A stretch of 64,000 nt of DNA from an uncultured Nocardiaceae bacterium (GCA_936936565.1 CAKZIX010000031.1:38285-102284), one strand, 5' to 3'. Numbered from the stretch's first letter, positions 39,728 through 49,214 are shown. Program-made: numbers and translations. The notes: generated by a model not told the origin, from the letters alone.

Positions 39728-41017
39728 GTGGCCATGATCTCGCCTGCCGACGCCGCGTATCTCGTCGGCGAGCACCGCACCCATCCGCGCCACGTCGGGC
39801 TGTTGCAGCTGTTCCGGCTGCCGGACGGTGCCGACGTCGACACCCTGCATCGGCGCCTGCTCGCCTACGGCTCGGTGCGCCCGACATTCCGCCGGAAACC
39901 GCGCGGTGCGGTGTTGGGCGTGGCGCAGGCGCGCTGGGACGATCAGGCCACCGTCGACCTGCGCCAGCACGTGCGGCGCTGGACGATCGACGCACCCGAC
40001 GGGTTGCTCGATTTGGTCGGGAAGTTGCATGCACAGCCGCTGCCGCGGGATCGGCCGCTGTGGGAGTACCACCTGGTCGACGGCCTGCCGGACCGGCAGT
40101 TCGCGGTGTTCGTCAAGGCGCACCACAGCGTCAGCGACGAGGTGCGGCTGCTGCAGGCCGCGGTGGCTTCGTTGTCCGGAGATCCGATGTGGGCGTCGTC
40201 GTGGGAGCCGGAACCGAAGCCGGAAAAGCAGTCGTTGTTCGGTCAGCTGCGTTCGCTCACCGGCACGACACCCGAGCTGCTGCAGCTGGCCGGCAAGACG
40301 TTGACCGGTCAGGTGCAGCGCCCGGGACCGCCGGCGCCGCGGTCGGTGCTGGACACCTCGCACGGCGGCGACTGGCAGGTGGTGATGCGCCGGTGGTCGG
40401 CGGGACGGCTGCACGCGATCGTCAACCGGCAGCGGGTCTCGCGCAGCGACATCGTGCTCGCCATGTGCGCGGGCGCCCTGCGCCGCTATCTGACGGACCT
40501 GGAGGCGTTGCCGCGGCGGTCGCTGATCGCCGCCGTCGCCACCGGTGTGAAACCCGAGGGCCAGCGCGTCGAGCACATCGGCTACACCCTGTGCAGCCTC
40601 GAGACGAATGCGCCGAGCGCGCAGACCCGCCTGGACTCGGTGAGCGCCACGCTCATGTCGTCGCTGCGCAAGCTGAAGAAGCTGACCCCGCTGCAGCTGC
40701 GGATGGCGGCCACGGTGCTCATCAGCCTGCCGTCCACGGCCAGCGCGGTCACCGGGGTCAGCGACGTCGCACCGAAGATGTTCAATCTGACCATCTCGAA
40801 CCTGGACGGCCCGCGCGACAAGGTCAACTGGCACGGCGCCGCCCTGGAGGCCATGTATCCGTTCACCGTCCCGGTCGACGGTCAGGCGCTCAACATTTCG
40901 GCGCTGTCCTACGCCGACTCGGTGCTGTTCGGCATCACCGCTTGCCGCGAGCAGATACCCGATCCCGAGCGGCTGCTCGACTATCTCGAGGAAGCACTTG
41001 CAGAGATCGAGAAGTAG
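39728..41017 (+). CDS. Wax ester synthase/diacylglycerol acyltransferase-like protein
   Basis: About 429 residues of the WS/DGAT (condensation-domain-like) family. N-terminus MISPADAAYLV, PLWEYHLVDGL near 115, then the catalytic KAHHSVSDE; the usual HHxxxDG has Glu in place of Gly. The C-terminal SNLDGPRDKVNWHG region is characteristic. Such enzymes make triacylglycerol or wax esters; shorter, divergent members may act on other acyl substrates. The start could be GTG 39728 or ATG 39734, the latter with GGACGG upstream. Confidence 0.8.
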   Translation: MAMISPADAAYLVGEHRTHPRHVGLLQLFRLPDGADVDTLHRRLLAYGSVRPTFRRKPRGAVLGVAQARWDDQATVDLRQHVRRWTIDAPDGLLDLVGKLHAQPLPRDRPLWEYHLVDGLPDRQFAVFVKAHHSVSDEVRLLQAAVASLSGDPMWASSWEPEPKPEKQSLFGQLRSLTGTTPELLQLAGKTLTGQVQRPGPPAPRSVLDTSHGGDWQVVMRRWSAGRLHAIVNRQRVSRSDIVLAMCAGALRRYLTDLEALPRRSLIAAVATGVKPEGQRVEHIGYTLCSLETNAPSAQTRLDSVSATLMSSLRKLKKLTPLQLRMAATVLISLPSTASAVTGVSDVAPKMFNLTISNLDGPRDKVNWHGAALEAMYPFTVPVDGQALNISALSYADSVLFGITACREQIPDPERLLDYLEEALAEIEK

Positions 41018-41051
41018 CCTCCATTGGCACAACCCTGACAGAGGAGTCGAG

Positions 41052-41888
41052 ATGACACTTGCCGGCAAGACGATGATCATGTCCGGTGGCAGCCGCGGCA
41101 TCGGTTTGGAAATCGCCAAGCGCGCCGCCGCCGACGGCGCCAACGTGACGCTCATCGCCAAGACCGACCAGCCGCATCCGAAGCTGCCCGGCACCATTCA
41201 CACCGCGGCCGCCGAGCTGGAAGCCGCTGGCGCACAGGTACTTCCGTTCGTCGGCGACATCCGCAACGACGATGCGGTCGCCGAGGCGGTCCGCCAGACC
41301 GTCGAGCGCTTCGGCGGCATCGATTTGGTCGTGAACAACGCATCGGCCATCGATCTGTCACCCACCGAGCACATCGCGATGAAGAAGTACGACCTGATGC
41401 TCGACATCAACTGCCGCGGCAGCTTCCTGCTGTCGAAGCTGTCGATTCCGGCGCTGAAGGAGTCCGCGGCCGCCGGGCGCAACCCGCACATTCTCACGCT
41501 GTCACCACCGATCAACCTGAACCCGAAGTGGGCCGGCGGCTCGCTGGCGTACACCATCGCCAAGTACGGAATGTCGCTCACCACAATGGGATTGGCCGAA
41601 GAGCTCAAGCAGTACGGCGTCGCGGTGAACTCGTTGTGGCCGCGCACCACCATCGCGACCGCCGCGGTACAGAACATCCTCGGCGGCGACGACATGGTGA
41701 AGAACTCACGCACGCCCGACATCTACGCCGACGCCGCCTACGTAGTGCTCACCGCACCGACGACCACTACCGGCAACTTCTTCATCGACGACGAAGTCCT
41801 TGCCGCACAAGGAGTTACGGATCTGGACAAGTATCGCGTCACCCCCGGCAACGACGAGCTCCAGCTCGATCTCTTCCTGGACGCCTGA
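41052..41888 (+). CDS. SDR oxidoreductase (HSDL2-like)
   Basis: 278-residue short-chain dehydrogenase. Cofactor motif GGSRGIG near 12-18, NNAS near 98, Ser in TLSPPIN, and YTIAKYG with the catalytic Tyr and Lys. The pattern resembles hydroxysteroid dehydrogenase-like 2 proteins without a sterol-carrier domain. GAGGAGTCGAG precedes the ATG at 41052. It is 34 bp downstream of the WS/DGAT gene and may share lipid metabolism with it. Confidence 0.87.
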   Translation: MTLAGKTMIMSGGSRGIGLEIAKRAAADGANVTLIAKTDQPHPKLPGTIHTAAAELEAAGAQVLPFVGDIRNDDAVAEAVRQTVERFGGIDLVVNNASAIDLSPTEHIAMKKYDLMLDINCRGSFLLSKLSIPALKESAAAGRNPHILTLSPPINLNPKWAGGSLAYTIAKYGMSLTTMGLAEELKQYGVAVNSLWPRTTIATAAVQNILGGDDMVKNSRTPDIYADAAYVVLTAPTTTTGNFFIDDEVLAAQGVTDLDKYRVTPGNDELQLDLFLDA

Positions 41889-41895
41889 GCCGGGC

Positions 41896-41921
41896 GGCCG
41901 CGGCCGGTTCAGGCCGCGGCC
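41896..41921. terminator. Bidirectional hairpin between convergent genes
   Basis: Perfect 10-bp arms GGCCGCGGCC at 41896-41905 and 41912-41921, 6-nt loop, between the stops of the SDR gene and of the leftward gene at 41909 (whose stop lies in the loop). Confidence 0.7.
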
Positions 41922-42292
41922 AGCCGGTCGGATTCGGTGGCCACCCGGCGCAGCAGGTAGCCGACCGCAAGCACATGCAGCCGGGTGCCGATGACCAGTG
42001 CCTTGTAGATCCGGCCGTGCGGACCGGGAAACGCGGCCCACGACTGCGCGCTGACCACGGTGCCGTGCGGCGCGTCGTCGAGGGTGAAGATCAGCCGGTA
42101 CCTGGAGAACCAGTGCCGCCCCTTCAAGGCCAGACGTTGTTGCGGGACCGCACTTTCCAGCTGGAAGCCGGTGGGCACCGTCGTCGGATCCGTGGGGTCG
42201 GTGCACATCACCTGCAGCAACGCGTCCCACGTACGCGCCCGATCGGCGGCGATCTGTCTGGCATGCTGGTCGATGTAGGGCAGACGTTCCAT
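41909..42292 (-). CDS. SRPBCC-like small protein
   Basis: 127 residues. Beta-rich segments (GFQLESAVPQQRLALKGRHW; YRLIFTLDDAPHGTVVSAQS; AAFPGPHGRIYKALVIGTRL) suggest a START/SRPBCC fold that binds a hydrophobic ligand. ATG at 42292. Divergent from the TetR gene with a 21-bp gap, so the regulator probably controls it. Confidence 0.7.
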   Translation of the reverse strand: MERLPYIDQHARQIAADRARTWDALLQVMCTDPTDPTTVPTGFQLESAVPQQRLALKGRHWFSRYRLIFTLDDAPHGTVVSAQSWAAFPGPHGRIYKALVIGTRLHVLAVGYLLRRVATESDRLAAA

Positions 42293-42313
42293 ATAGAAAG
42301 ACGGTACTAGTTC

Positions 42314-42925
42314 GTGGCGCCGCCTCGCAAGCACGACACCGACGTGATCCTCGACGCCGCACGCACCCTCGTGCTGCGCGACGGACCGCGCGCCGTGGGC
42401 GTGACCGCGATCGCGACGGCCAGCGGCGCGCCCGTCGGCACCCTGTATCACCGGTTCGGCAACCGCGACGGGCTGCTCGCCGCCCTCTGGCTGCGCGCCA
42501 TCGAACGCTTTCACCGCATGGCGATGGCCGCAGCCGACGCACCCGACCCCATCGATGCTGCGCTCGGGATGGCCACAGCCACAATAACTTTCACGCGGAC
42601 CTATCCCGACGATGCACGTCTGCTGCTGCACCTGCGCATGTCCGATCTGCTCGACGCCACCCCCGCTGCCGAGCTGCGTGAACAGCTCGAAGTCCGCAAT
42701 GCGCCGGTCTTCGGCGCACTGCGCACGATCAGCACAAGACTGTTCGGCAGCGCCGGTCCGCGCGAGCTCGACGCGGTCACCCGGGCCGTTGTCGACCTGC
42801 CCGCCGCCGTCCTGCGCCGGCACGCCGTCGACCTGCCCGACTGGCTCGATGCCGACCTCACCGCCGCCGCCCGCGCGCTGTTGCTCGAGGCGCGCGATCG
42901 GCTCGGGCAGAACGCGCCCGAGTGA
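42314..42925 (+). CDS. TetR-family regulator
   Basis: 203 residues. HTH in about 10-57 (AIATASGAPVGTLYHRFGNR, then DGLLAALW). GTG start at 42314. It is divergent from the SRPBCC-like gene and its operator should lie in the 21-bp gap or just inside the coding ends. Ligand unknown. Confidence 0.87.
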   Translation: MAPPRKHDTDVILDAARTLVLRDGPRAVGVTAIATASGAPVGTLYHRFGNRDGLLAALWLRAIERFHRMAMAAADAPDPIDAALGMATATITFTRTYPDDARLLLHLRMSDLLDATPAAELREQLEVRNAPVFGALRTISTRLFGSAGPRELDAVTRAVVDLPAAVLRRHAVDLPDWLDADLTAAARALLLEARDRLGQNAPE

Positions 42926-43075
42926 GCGCCTGCCGGACTCACCACAGGTGTGGTGACGCGGCCCGCACACGCACATCCGCCCTGCCGACCAGCTTGTGCA
43001 GAGACTATGCAACTGGTCAGACCACTCACGGAGTCCCGCGATGTCCCGCGATGGTGCTGCACCAGCGCCCACACG

Positions 43076-43375
43076 CAGTGCTCACCGCACCCACGGACAG
43101 TCCTGCGCCAGCGCCCAGACAGTGCCGCCCAGCGCTCACGCACAGTGCGGCACCAGCACCCACAGACAGTGCTCACCGCATCTACGCACAGTGCGACACC
43201 AGCACCCACAGACAGTGCTCACCGCACCCACGCACAGTGCGACACCAGCGCCCACAGACAGTGCGACACCAGCGCCCACAGACAGTGCGACACCAGCGCC
43301 CACCGACAGCGCGGCACACAGGCCGGGCGGCACCAGCGCCCACAGACAGTGCGGCACCAGCCCGCGGGCAGTGCT
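43076..43375. repeat. Tandem array of mixed 24-bp and 22-bp units
   Basis: This is the main content of the gene-free stretch 42926-43431. About twelve units begin with CAGTG. The commonest is 24 bp (CAGTGCGACACCAGCGCCCA plus CAGA), found identically at 43235 and 43259 and nearly so at 43143, 43189 and 43283. A 22-bp variant (CAGTGCTCACCGCACCCACG plus CA) alternates with it at 43077, 43167 and 43213. The array lies upstream of the YbaB-like gene. All frames are open because units lack stops, but none reads like a protein, so it is judged non-coding. Confidence 0.85.
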
Positions 43376-43431
43376 GCGGCCGCGCGCCCCCGCGGTACCG
43401 TGGACCCCGCAATCCGAAGCAGGGGGTGGCG

Positions 43432-43869
43432 ATGTATCCGCAGGATCCCGGTCAGGCGGCCGACCGGCTCGACGCGCTCTCGCACGACCTCGGGGCGAAG
43501 GCCGAGCGCTACCAGCAGCTACACGAGCGAATGGCGACGGCGAGCGTGACGGAGACCTCGCCCGACGGGATCAGCGTGACCGTCGACAGCGGCGGCGTGC
43601 CGACAGCGTTCGGGTTCACCGAGGCGGTCCGCGGCATGGCTCCGGAGCGGCTGGCGAGCGAGCTGCTCGCCTGCATGCACCGAGCCCAGGCCCGGCTCGC
43701 GCAGCAGGTACAGGCCCTCGTGCAGGAAACGGTCGGCGACGACGAAGCGGGCAATGCGGTGATCGAGCAGTACACCACGCGCTTTCCGGACCCCGATCAG
43801 CCACAGCCAACCAGCGATCCGGCCGCCGACGACGACGCCCATTTCACGCGCGACTCCTGGCTGCGATAG
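43432..43869 (+). CDS. YbaB/EbfC-like DNA-binding protein
   Basis: 145 residues. Helical N-terminus (AADRLDALSHDLGAKAERYQ), a beta hairpin (ETSPDGISVTVDSGGVPTAF) and a helical end (MHRAQARLAQQVQALVQETV) match the YbaB/EbfC nucleoid-associated fold in its actinobacterial form, with an acidic tail. AGCAGGGGG precedes the ATG. Such proteins are often linked to ESX loci, but no ESX gene is seen here. Confidence 0.75.
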   Translation: MYPQDPGQAADRLDALSHDLGAKAERYQQLHERMATASVTETSPDGISVTVDSGGVPTAFGFTEAVRGMAPERLASELLACMHRAQARLAQQVQALVQETVGDDEAGNAVIEQYTTRFPDPDQPQPTSDPAADDDAHFTRDSWLR

Positions 43870-43902
43870 CCGCCACCCCGCACCGAGTCTCGGTGCCGGT
43901 CC

Positions 43903-43981
43903 GCGGGACTGTGTGTCCACTTTCGACGTTGTCGGGGCCGAATGTGCCACTTCACCACCGAAAGTGGACACTCAGTCCCGC
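43903..43981. terminator. 23-bp inverted repeat between convergent genes
   Basis: Arms 43903-43925 and 43959-43981 are reverse complements with one mismatch (core GTGTCCACTTTCG), loop 33 nt. It lies between the YbaB-like stop and the stop of the GT-C gene at 44018. It could serve as a bidirectional terminator; the long loop also allows a protein-binding or mobile-repeat origin. Confidence 0.55.
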
Positions 43982-44017
43982 CGGCCCAACGGATCGGCCA
44001 GGGTTCGCCCGCAACAG

Positions 44018-45652
44018 TCATCCCTTGCGTAGCAGCGCAACCTGCGAAACGTTGAAGCGCGCGACGTGCTCGAGCGCGAACCCGGCACCCCGGAGCACCG
44101 AATAGTCGTTCGAGGCGGCAAACGTCCGCGGTTCGAGGTGCCACACCTCGTTGGAGGTGTGCCGGATCGTCAGCGGCCGGTCGCGGTCGGCATCGCCGAC
44201 ATACCAGAGCGTGGTGCACACGCCGAGCCGGTCGACAATCGTCGACAGGGGCAAGTTTTCGTCCCACAGCCAGCCCTCGGATCCGGCATCCCGCCCGAGA
44301 CCCGGGTCGATCAAGCCCGCAAATGCCTGTGGGCGAAGGTTTTTCGCGACCCGCGCCGACGCCGGGTTCCAGTCGGACTCGTTGGCGAAGATTACGCAAT
44401 CCCCTGGCCGGCCGTGTTGGGCCACGTAATCGGCGACGGAGCTGAAGTCCATGCCGGACGGCTTCGCCCACTGCGCTCGCTGGGCCGCCCACGCCGGCGC
44501 CGCGGCCGCGACGAGCGCCGCGAGCGCGAGCGGCGGAAACCAGATCCGGGTCACCGCCCACCCGATGAGCAGCGCCACCGCGGGCGTGGTGAACGTGACG
44601 TAGCGATCCAGGTAAACCGGTTCTATCGCAACGGAATACCCGATCAGCAGCAGCGGCGGCAGCAGCGCCCACAGCGCGGCCAGCAGTAGCAGGTTGCGCT
44701 CCTCGCCGGGGCGCGCGGCCGGCGCCGACCCCACGGCCCGCGCAGACCGCGCGTGCGCGGCGCGCGATTGGTCAGTTGACGCACTCGGAGCGGACGCGGG
44801 TGCGCCGGGAACGGACTCGGCCGCATACTCTGCGACGCCTCGCTCGTCGGACGCGGCGCCCACCGCAGCACCGGGCGCCGCGCCGCGCCGGCGGTAGGCG
44901 CACCAGATCCCCAGTGCGACAATCGCTCCCGCGAGTACGGCGAACACCGGGGCGCCGAGGAACCACTGGTACTCGAGGACGATGCGCGGCAGGTGCCGGT
45001 CGATGGGCGGGATCCAGGACACCTGCCCGGACTGCGAGCGCAGCTCCAGCACCATCGGAAGCGCCACCGACGAACCGGCGAACACGGCAGGCAACCAGGC
45101 CCAGCTGCGCCACACCAGGGCGCGCACCCCGTGCGCGACAAGCAGCGCAGCCAGGTCCAGGAACACCACGATGCAGGCGAAGCTACCCAGGGCGTATCCG
45201 AGCCACCACCATCCGCCCCGGCGACTCGCCAGCACGAATACGACCGAAACCCACACGGCCACTGCGGCGGTGAGCGCGAACTGTCTGGCTTCGGTTGCGG
45301 CCCACATGGTTCGGGGCAGCACGGCGAACACGAGCCCGGCATACACTCCGACCCGCGGCGCGCCGAACATGCGGGCGAGCACCACGACACCGGCGGCGGC
45401 GATGCCGACGCACAGCGCGGACGGCAACCGCGCGGTCAACTCGCTGACTCCGAAAGTCCGGAACCACAGGTGCATTCCGATGTCGTAGACGGCATGCACC
45501 GCGTCTTGGTGCGACAGCAGCCTCAGCATCGACGGCCACGGGCGCGTGGTGACGTACACGGTGGCGGCCTCGTCGTACCAGAACGACGGCCGCCACGATC
45601 CGGCGAAACCGATCGCGAATGCGACCAGCCCGACGAACCAGCTCCGGGTCAC
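44018..45652 (-). CDS. GT-C glycosyltransferase-like membrane protein
   Basis: 544 residues with about nine to eleven membrane segments and a C-terminal extracellular domain (about 400-540). The first loop has SFWYDEAATVYVTTRPW; an acidic DE near a first transmembrane segment is the catalytic mark of GT-C/ArnT-like enzymes using polyprenyl-phosphate sugars. An Ala/Ser-rich cytoplasmic insert lies near residues 290-340. Its GTG start overlaps the glfT2 stop (GTGA), suggesting a role in arabinogalactan or lipoglycan decoration. The sugar is unknown. Confidence 0.78.
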   Translation of the reverse strand: MTRSWFVGLVAFAIGFAGSWRPSFWYDEAATVYVTTRPWPSMLRLLSHQDAVHAVYDIGMHLWFRTFGVSELTARLPSALCVGIAAAGVVVLARMFGAPRVGVYAGLVFAVLPRTMWAATEARQFALTAAVAVWVSVVFVLASRRGGWWWLGYALGSFACIVVFLDLAALLVAHGVRALVWRSWAWLPAVFAGSSVALPMVLELRSQSGQVSWIPPIDRHLPRIVLEYQWFLGAPVFAVLAGAIVALGIWCAYRRRGAAPGAAVGAASDERGVAEYAAESVPGAPASAPSASTDQSRAAHARSARAVGSAPAARPGEERNLLLLAALWALLPPLLLIGYSVAIEPVYLDRYVTFTTPAVALLIGWAVTRIWFPPLALAALVAAAAPAWAAQRAQWAKPSGMDFSSVADYVAQHGRPGDCVIFANESDWNPASARVAKNLRPQAFAGLIDPGLGRDAGSEGWLWDENLPLSTIVDRLGVCTTLWYVGDADRDRPLTIRHTSNEVWHLEPRTFAASNDYSVLRGAGFALEHVARFNVSQVALLRKG

Positions 45653-47508
45653 TTCCCGGAGTTGTACAGCCGTTCCCAGTTGGCCCGGCTGATCAGCTCG
45701 GGGTACGCGGCGCGGTACTGCTTGGTGACCTCGGGCAGCTCGCGGCGGAAGCGCCGCAACAGCTTCCAGGTGCGCAGCAACAACGCGCGCGCCTTCGCCT
45801 TGTCGCGCTGGCGAATCCGCACACCCGACTGGGACGCATCGGTGACCACGACGTGGTCGAACAGCGAGATGTGCCACCAGTGCGCGTCCTCGCGGGTGAC
45901 ACCGGTGAGCCCGTGGCGGGTGCGTCCGGTCCACTGGGCGATGGCCCGCTTGGCCAGCACCAGTCGCATCCGGCTCGGCTCGCCGCCGGCGCGCACGGTG
46001 CGCAAGTCGGCGTCGCGGACCGGCGCGGTGGCCGCCGCGTGCTTGACCGTCTCCGGGTAGGCACCGCGCGACTTGCGGATGGCGGCCATCGCCTCGATGC
46101 CGCCGTCACGCAACATCTCCGGCCCGCGCAGGAAGTCTTCGATGCCGGTGAGAACGGTGTGCACGAGACCGTACTGCATAGCCACCAGTTGCTCACCGAT
46201 CTGCCGGAAGAACATGCGCGACAACATCTTCGCGTCGAGATCGGTGTGCAGTGCGGCCACGATCAGCGAGTTGCGGGTGCTGAAGTAGCGGGCCCAGTCG
46301 TCGTATTCCTTCCAGTAGAAGTCCGCGTGCCACACCGCGGCGTTCGGCAGCGTCACGGTGACGAAGCCCGCTTCCCGGGCACGCACGCCGTACTCGACGT
46401 CGTCCCATTGGAAGAAGATCGGAATCGGCAGTCCGATCTTGGCGACGACCTCGGCGGGGATCAGGCAGGTCCACCAGGCGTTGTAGCCGGCGTCGACGCG
46501 GCGCTCCTGATGCTTCTTCAGCATGCTGGTGTTGCGCAAGGACTTCGGCACCTTCTGCCCGTGCACCAGATGATCCAGGTGCACCTCCTCGGCACCCACG
46601 TTCAGGTAGTCCGGGTTGAGCAGGAACATCATCTGCGCACCGACCAGCGTCGGCTCCACCGTCAGGTTGGCAAACGCGTTGAGCCGCAACACAGTTTCCG
46701 GCTCGCACAGGATGTCGTCGTCCATCAGGATGACATCGGCGTGCTCGTTGACCGCCGACACCTCGTAGAGCCCACGCGTGAATCCGCCGGCGCCACCGAG
46801 ATTGGGCTGGCGGATGTAGCGCAGCTTGTCCCCCAGCGCGACCGCGCTGGACTTGTACAGCTCGCGGTCCTGTACCAGGTCGGTGCCCTGGTCGACCACG
46901 TACACCGCATCGATCGAATTCAGCACCACCGCGTCGGAGGCAAGGGCGGCAACGGTATTGGCGCAGTCGTCGGCACGATTGAAGGTGCAGATGGTGATGG
47001 CCACCGGCCGTACCCGTTCGGGAGCCGCTGCGGTCCACTGCAATTCGCTGATCTCGAGCGCGCCCCCGACGGCTTCGAACTCGAGCCACAGCGCGCCGCC
47101 GTCGACGAACTTGTCCAGCGTCGCGTGCAGGGTCACCGATCCGGACTCGGTGACCTCGACGGTGTCGGTGATCCGGCGGTGCCCGGCGATGTCGGAGGCG
47201 ACCAGCCGGACGCGGGCCCGGTTGCCGACGTCGAGCAGCGCGCTCACCGAGATGTCGGTGACGGTGGTCCAGCGCTGCCAGTAGCTCGCGGCGAAGCGGC
47301 CGAAATAGGTGTTCGTGCTCGCCCTGGCGCCCTTCTCCAGCCGCAGCGTGAAGCGCCCGCGCGTGGCGGTGCCCTCGGTGGTTACGTATAGATCGTCGTT
47401 CACCGCGGCCGACGGGCCGGTGTACACACCGCGCTGGACCACCAGCCGGTCGGGCGCGTGATGGTCGACCAACAGGCTGTCGGGAGCGGCCACAGTCTCG
47501 GGCGTCAT
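45649..47508 (-). CDS. glfT2: Galactofuranosyltransferase GlfT2
   Basis: 619-residue polymerising galactofuranosyltransferase. N-terminal beta-sandwich (about 20-160), GT-A domain with CTFNRADDC near 174, NLGGAGGF near 236, metal-binding DDD (263-265), catalytic DDVE (369-372) and His394 in WHADFYW, then a helical C-terminal part for membrane association. It extends galactan from the GlfT1 product using UDP-galactofuranose with alternating beta-1,5 and beta-1,6 links. The ATG at 47508 has GGTGAGG upstream. Confidence 0.95.
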   Translation of the reverse strand: MTPETVAAPDSLLVDHHAPDRLVVQRGVYTGPSAAVNDDLYVTTEGTATRGRFTLRLEKGARASTNTYFGRFAASYWQRWTTVTDISVSALLDVGNRARVRLVASDIAGHRRITDTVEVTESGSVTLHATLDKFVDGGALWLEFEAVGGALEISELQWTAAAPERVRPVAITICTFNRADDCANTVAALASDAVVLNSIDAVYVVDQGTDLVQDRELYKSSAVALGDKLRYIRQPNLGGAGGFTRGLYEVSAVNEHADVILMDDDILCEPETVLRLNAFANLTVEPTLVGAQMMFLLNPDYLNVGAEEVHLDHLVHGQKVPKSLRNTSMLKKHQERRVDAGYNAWWTCLIPAEVVAKIGLPIPIFFQWDDVEYGVRAREAGFVTVTLPNAAVWHADFYWKEYDDWARYFSTRNSLIVAALHTDLDAKMLSRMFFRQIGEQLVAMQYGLVHTVLTGIEDFLRGPEMLRDGGIEAMAAIRKSRGAYPETVKHAAATAPVRDADLRTVRAGGEPSRMRLVLAKRAIAQWTGRTRHGLTGVTREDAHWWHISLFDHVVVTDASQSGVRIRQRDKAKARALLLRTWKLLRRFRRELPEVTKQYRAAYPELISRANWERLYNSGK

Positions 47509-47696
47509 AGGAACCTCACCGGGGCGGGCGGCGCGACGGGGGTGCTGTCGCGGCATTCGTCAAGCATTGCGCAGCGAGGGTACCAACCGGTTAGGTCGGC
47601 TTCCTGCCGTCAATACCCCTCCGCCCGTGCGCGCGCCGGGGACGTTCGTCACATCGCCGCGCCCGGCCGGTGACCGGACGCGGCGACGGCGACGGC

Positions 47697-48326
47697 TCAG
47701 GCGGGCGCGGCGGTGTAGAACGCTGTGGTGCGCGCGGCGGCGGCACGGGCGGCCTCCGGGTCGGTACCGGCGGCGATGCTGGCCTCGCCCCACGCCTCAC
47801 TGGACCGCGTGAGGTAGGCGCGGCCGTCGTCGGTGGCACACCACGCCTCGAATGCCGCCGCGTCCAGATCCGAACCGGCCAGATGTCGGGCGAGCCCGAC
47901 CAGCCCGGACTCCCAGCCGACCCCGACGGCGCCCGGGCCATACTGAGTCCAGTGGTCGTCGACGTGGGCCACGTGCTCGAGTTCGAAGCGGGTGTGCGTG
48001 TCGTCGACGGCGGTCAGCCGTACTTCGATCCAGCTCACGGCGCCGGCGAACTCCCAGGTGGCGGCGAAACTTCGCGGCGGATCGCAGCGCTCGATGGTGC
48101 CGCTGGCGTTGCCCTCCAGCGCGTACCTGCCGCCGACCTGCAGGTCACCGGTCACCGGCAGGAACCAGCGCGGCAGCCGCTCGGCGCTGGTGACCGCGTC
48201 CCAGACATCGTCGATGTCGGTGTCGTAGGTGCGCGCGATCGTCATCACGCGGGCCTCGCCGGCGTCCAGGATGCGGGTGCCAATGCTGCGGGTGACGGCG
48301 CTGATTTCGTGGGTCACGTCGATCAT
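47697..48326 (-). CDS. AHSA1/SRPBCC domain protein
   Basis: 209 residues. The AHSA1 fold starts near 28: IARTYDTDIDDVWDAVTSAE, RLPRWFLPVTGDLQVGGRYA and IERCDPPRSFAATWEF. The C-terminal part holds a helical extension. It forms a translationally coupled pair (ATGA) with the ArsR gene at 48323, a common toxin-response or stress operon type. Ligand unknown. Confidence 0.85.
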   Translation of the reverse strand: MIDVTHEISAVTRSIGTRILDAGEARVMTIARTYDTDIDDVWDAVTSAERLPRWFLPVTGDLQVGGRYALEGNASGTIERCDPPRSFAATWEFAGAVSWIEVRLTAVDDTHTRFELEHVAHVDDHWTQYGPGAVGVGWESGLVGLARHLAGSDLDAAAFEAWCATDDGRAYLTRSSEAWGEASIAAGTDPEAARAAAARTTAFYTAAPA

Positions 48327-48658
48327 TCGGATTTCCTTCGTTCGCGTTTGCCGCGCGCGATCTCGGTCGCGAGGGCATCCAGTGGCTGGGTCCAGAAGCG
48401 GCGAAAAGGGTCGAGCCAGGCGTCGGCCTCGCGCAGCGAGTCGGGGTTCACCGAGTACAGGCGCCTGGTGCCGTCGGGGCGCACCGTCGCGAATCCGGCA
48501 TCGCGCAGGGTCCGCAGGTGCGCCGACACGGCCGGCTGGGTGATGCCGAATTCGTGGCGGATCACCTCGCACACCGCGCCCGACGTCTGCTCCCCGTCGG
48601 CGAGCAGTTCCAGGATCCGGCGCCGTACCGGATCACCGAGAACGTCGAGCGCGTGCAC
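48323..48658 (-). CDS. ArsR-family regulator
   Basis: 111 residues. Winged HTH (DPVRRRILELLADGEQTSGA; EFGITQPAVSAHLRTLRDAG; TRRLYSVNPDSL). There are no metal-binding cysteine pairs of the ArsR type, fitting the non-metal subgroup paired with AHSA1 proteins. It likely represses its own operon. Its C-terminal end overlaps the start of the SRPBCC gene. Confidence 0.88.
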   Translation of the reverse strand: MHALDVLGDPVRRRILELLADGEQTSGAVCEVIRHEFGITQPAVSAHLRTLRDAGFATVRPDGTRRLYSVNPDSLREADAWLDPFRRFWTQPLDALATEIARGKRERRKSE

Positions 48659-48699
48659 AGCCCCGACAATATCAATGCAGCTTTATATAAGCAAGGCTT

Positions 48700-49134
48700 T
48701 TAAGATTTGGCCGGTTCGACGAACACGAACTTGCCGTAGGCCCAGAACCGGAACACCACCGCCACGATCTGCCCGATGACGGTGCCCGAGATGTTGTCCG
48801 ACAACGGCGACGACAGATCCAGCACGTAGCGGGAGAACCCGAGGCAGCCCAGCTGCAACCCGATCGCGACGACGTTCAACAGCAGGTACAGCACGAAGTG
48901 CCGCGCGCCGGACTGCGGATTGCCGTAGGTCCACCACTTGTTGCCGTAGTAGGTGACAACGGTGGCGACGCCGATCGCGATCACCTTGGCGCGCAACGGC
49001 TGCTCGAACATCGGGCCGGCGCCGCCCCAGAACACCAGCGCGTTGTAGACGCCGGCGTCGACCAGGAAGCCGATCGCACCGACGACCAGGAACGCCCCGC
49101 CCTGTCGCAACTTCTTCACCAGCGAGTCGGCCAC
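48700..49134 (-). CDS. GtrA-family membrane protein
   Basis: 144 residues, four membrane segments (FLVVGAIGFLVDAGVYNALV; VIAIGVATVVTYYGNKWWTY; FVLYLLLNVVAIGLQLGCLG; ISGTVIGQIVAVVFRFWAYG). The NKWWTY and FRFWAYGKFVF motifs are typical of GtrA. Mycobacterial Rv3789 of this family recruits or supports arabinan precursor handling. Divergent from the GT2 gene at 49215. Confidence 0.87.
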   Translation of the reverse strand: MADSLVKKLRQGGAFLVVGAIGFLVDAGVYNALVFWGGAGPMFEQPLRAKVIAIGVATVVTYYGNKWWTYGNPQSGARHFVLYLLLNVVAIGLQLGCLGFSRYVLDLSSPLSDNISGTVIGQIVAVVFRFWAYGKFVFVEPAKS

Positions 49135-49214
49135 CGCCGCACCCTAGCCGACGGCATGATGGATCTGTGTAGCCGATTCCCGTCGGTACGCCTGCCCCTG
49201 TACCCTCACGGCTT

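Noticed and set aside
43076..43375. CRISPR-like array of short repeats
   Set aside because: Units are directly adjacent with no unique spacers and no cas genes are in the window; it is a tandem repeat.
42922..43549. Long open frames on both strands across the 24-bp repeats
   Set aside because: The unit length is a multiple of three without stops, so most frames stay open; none resembles a protein and none has a convincing start.
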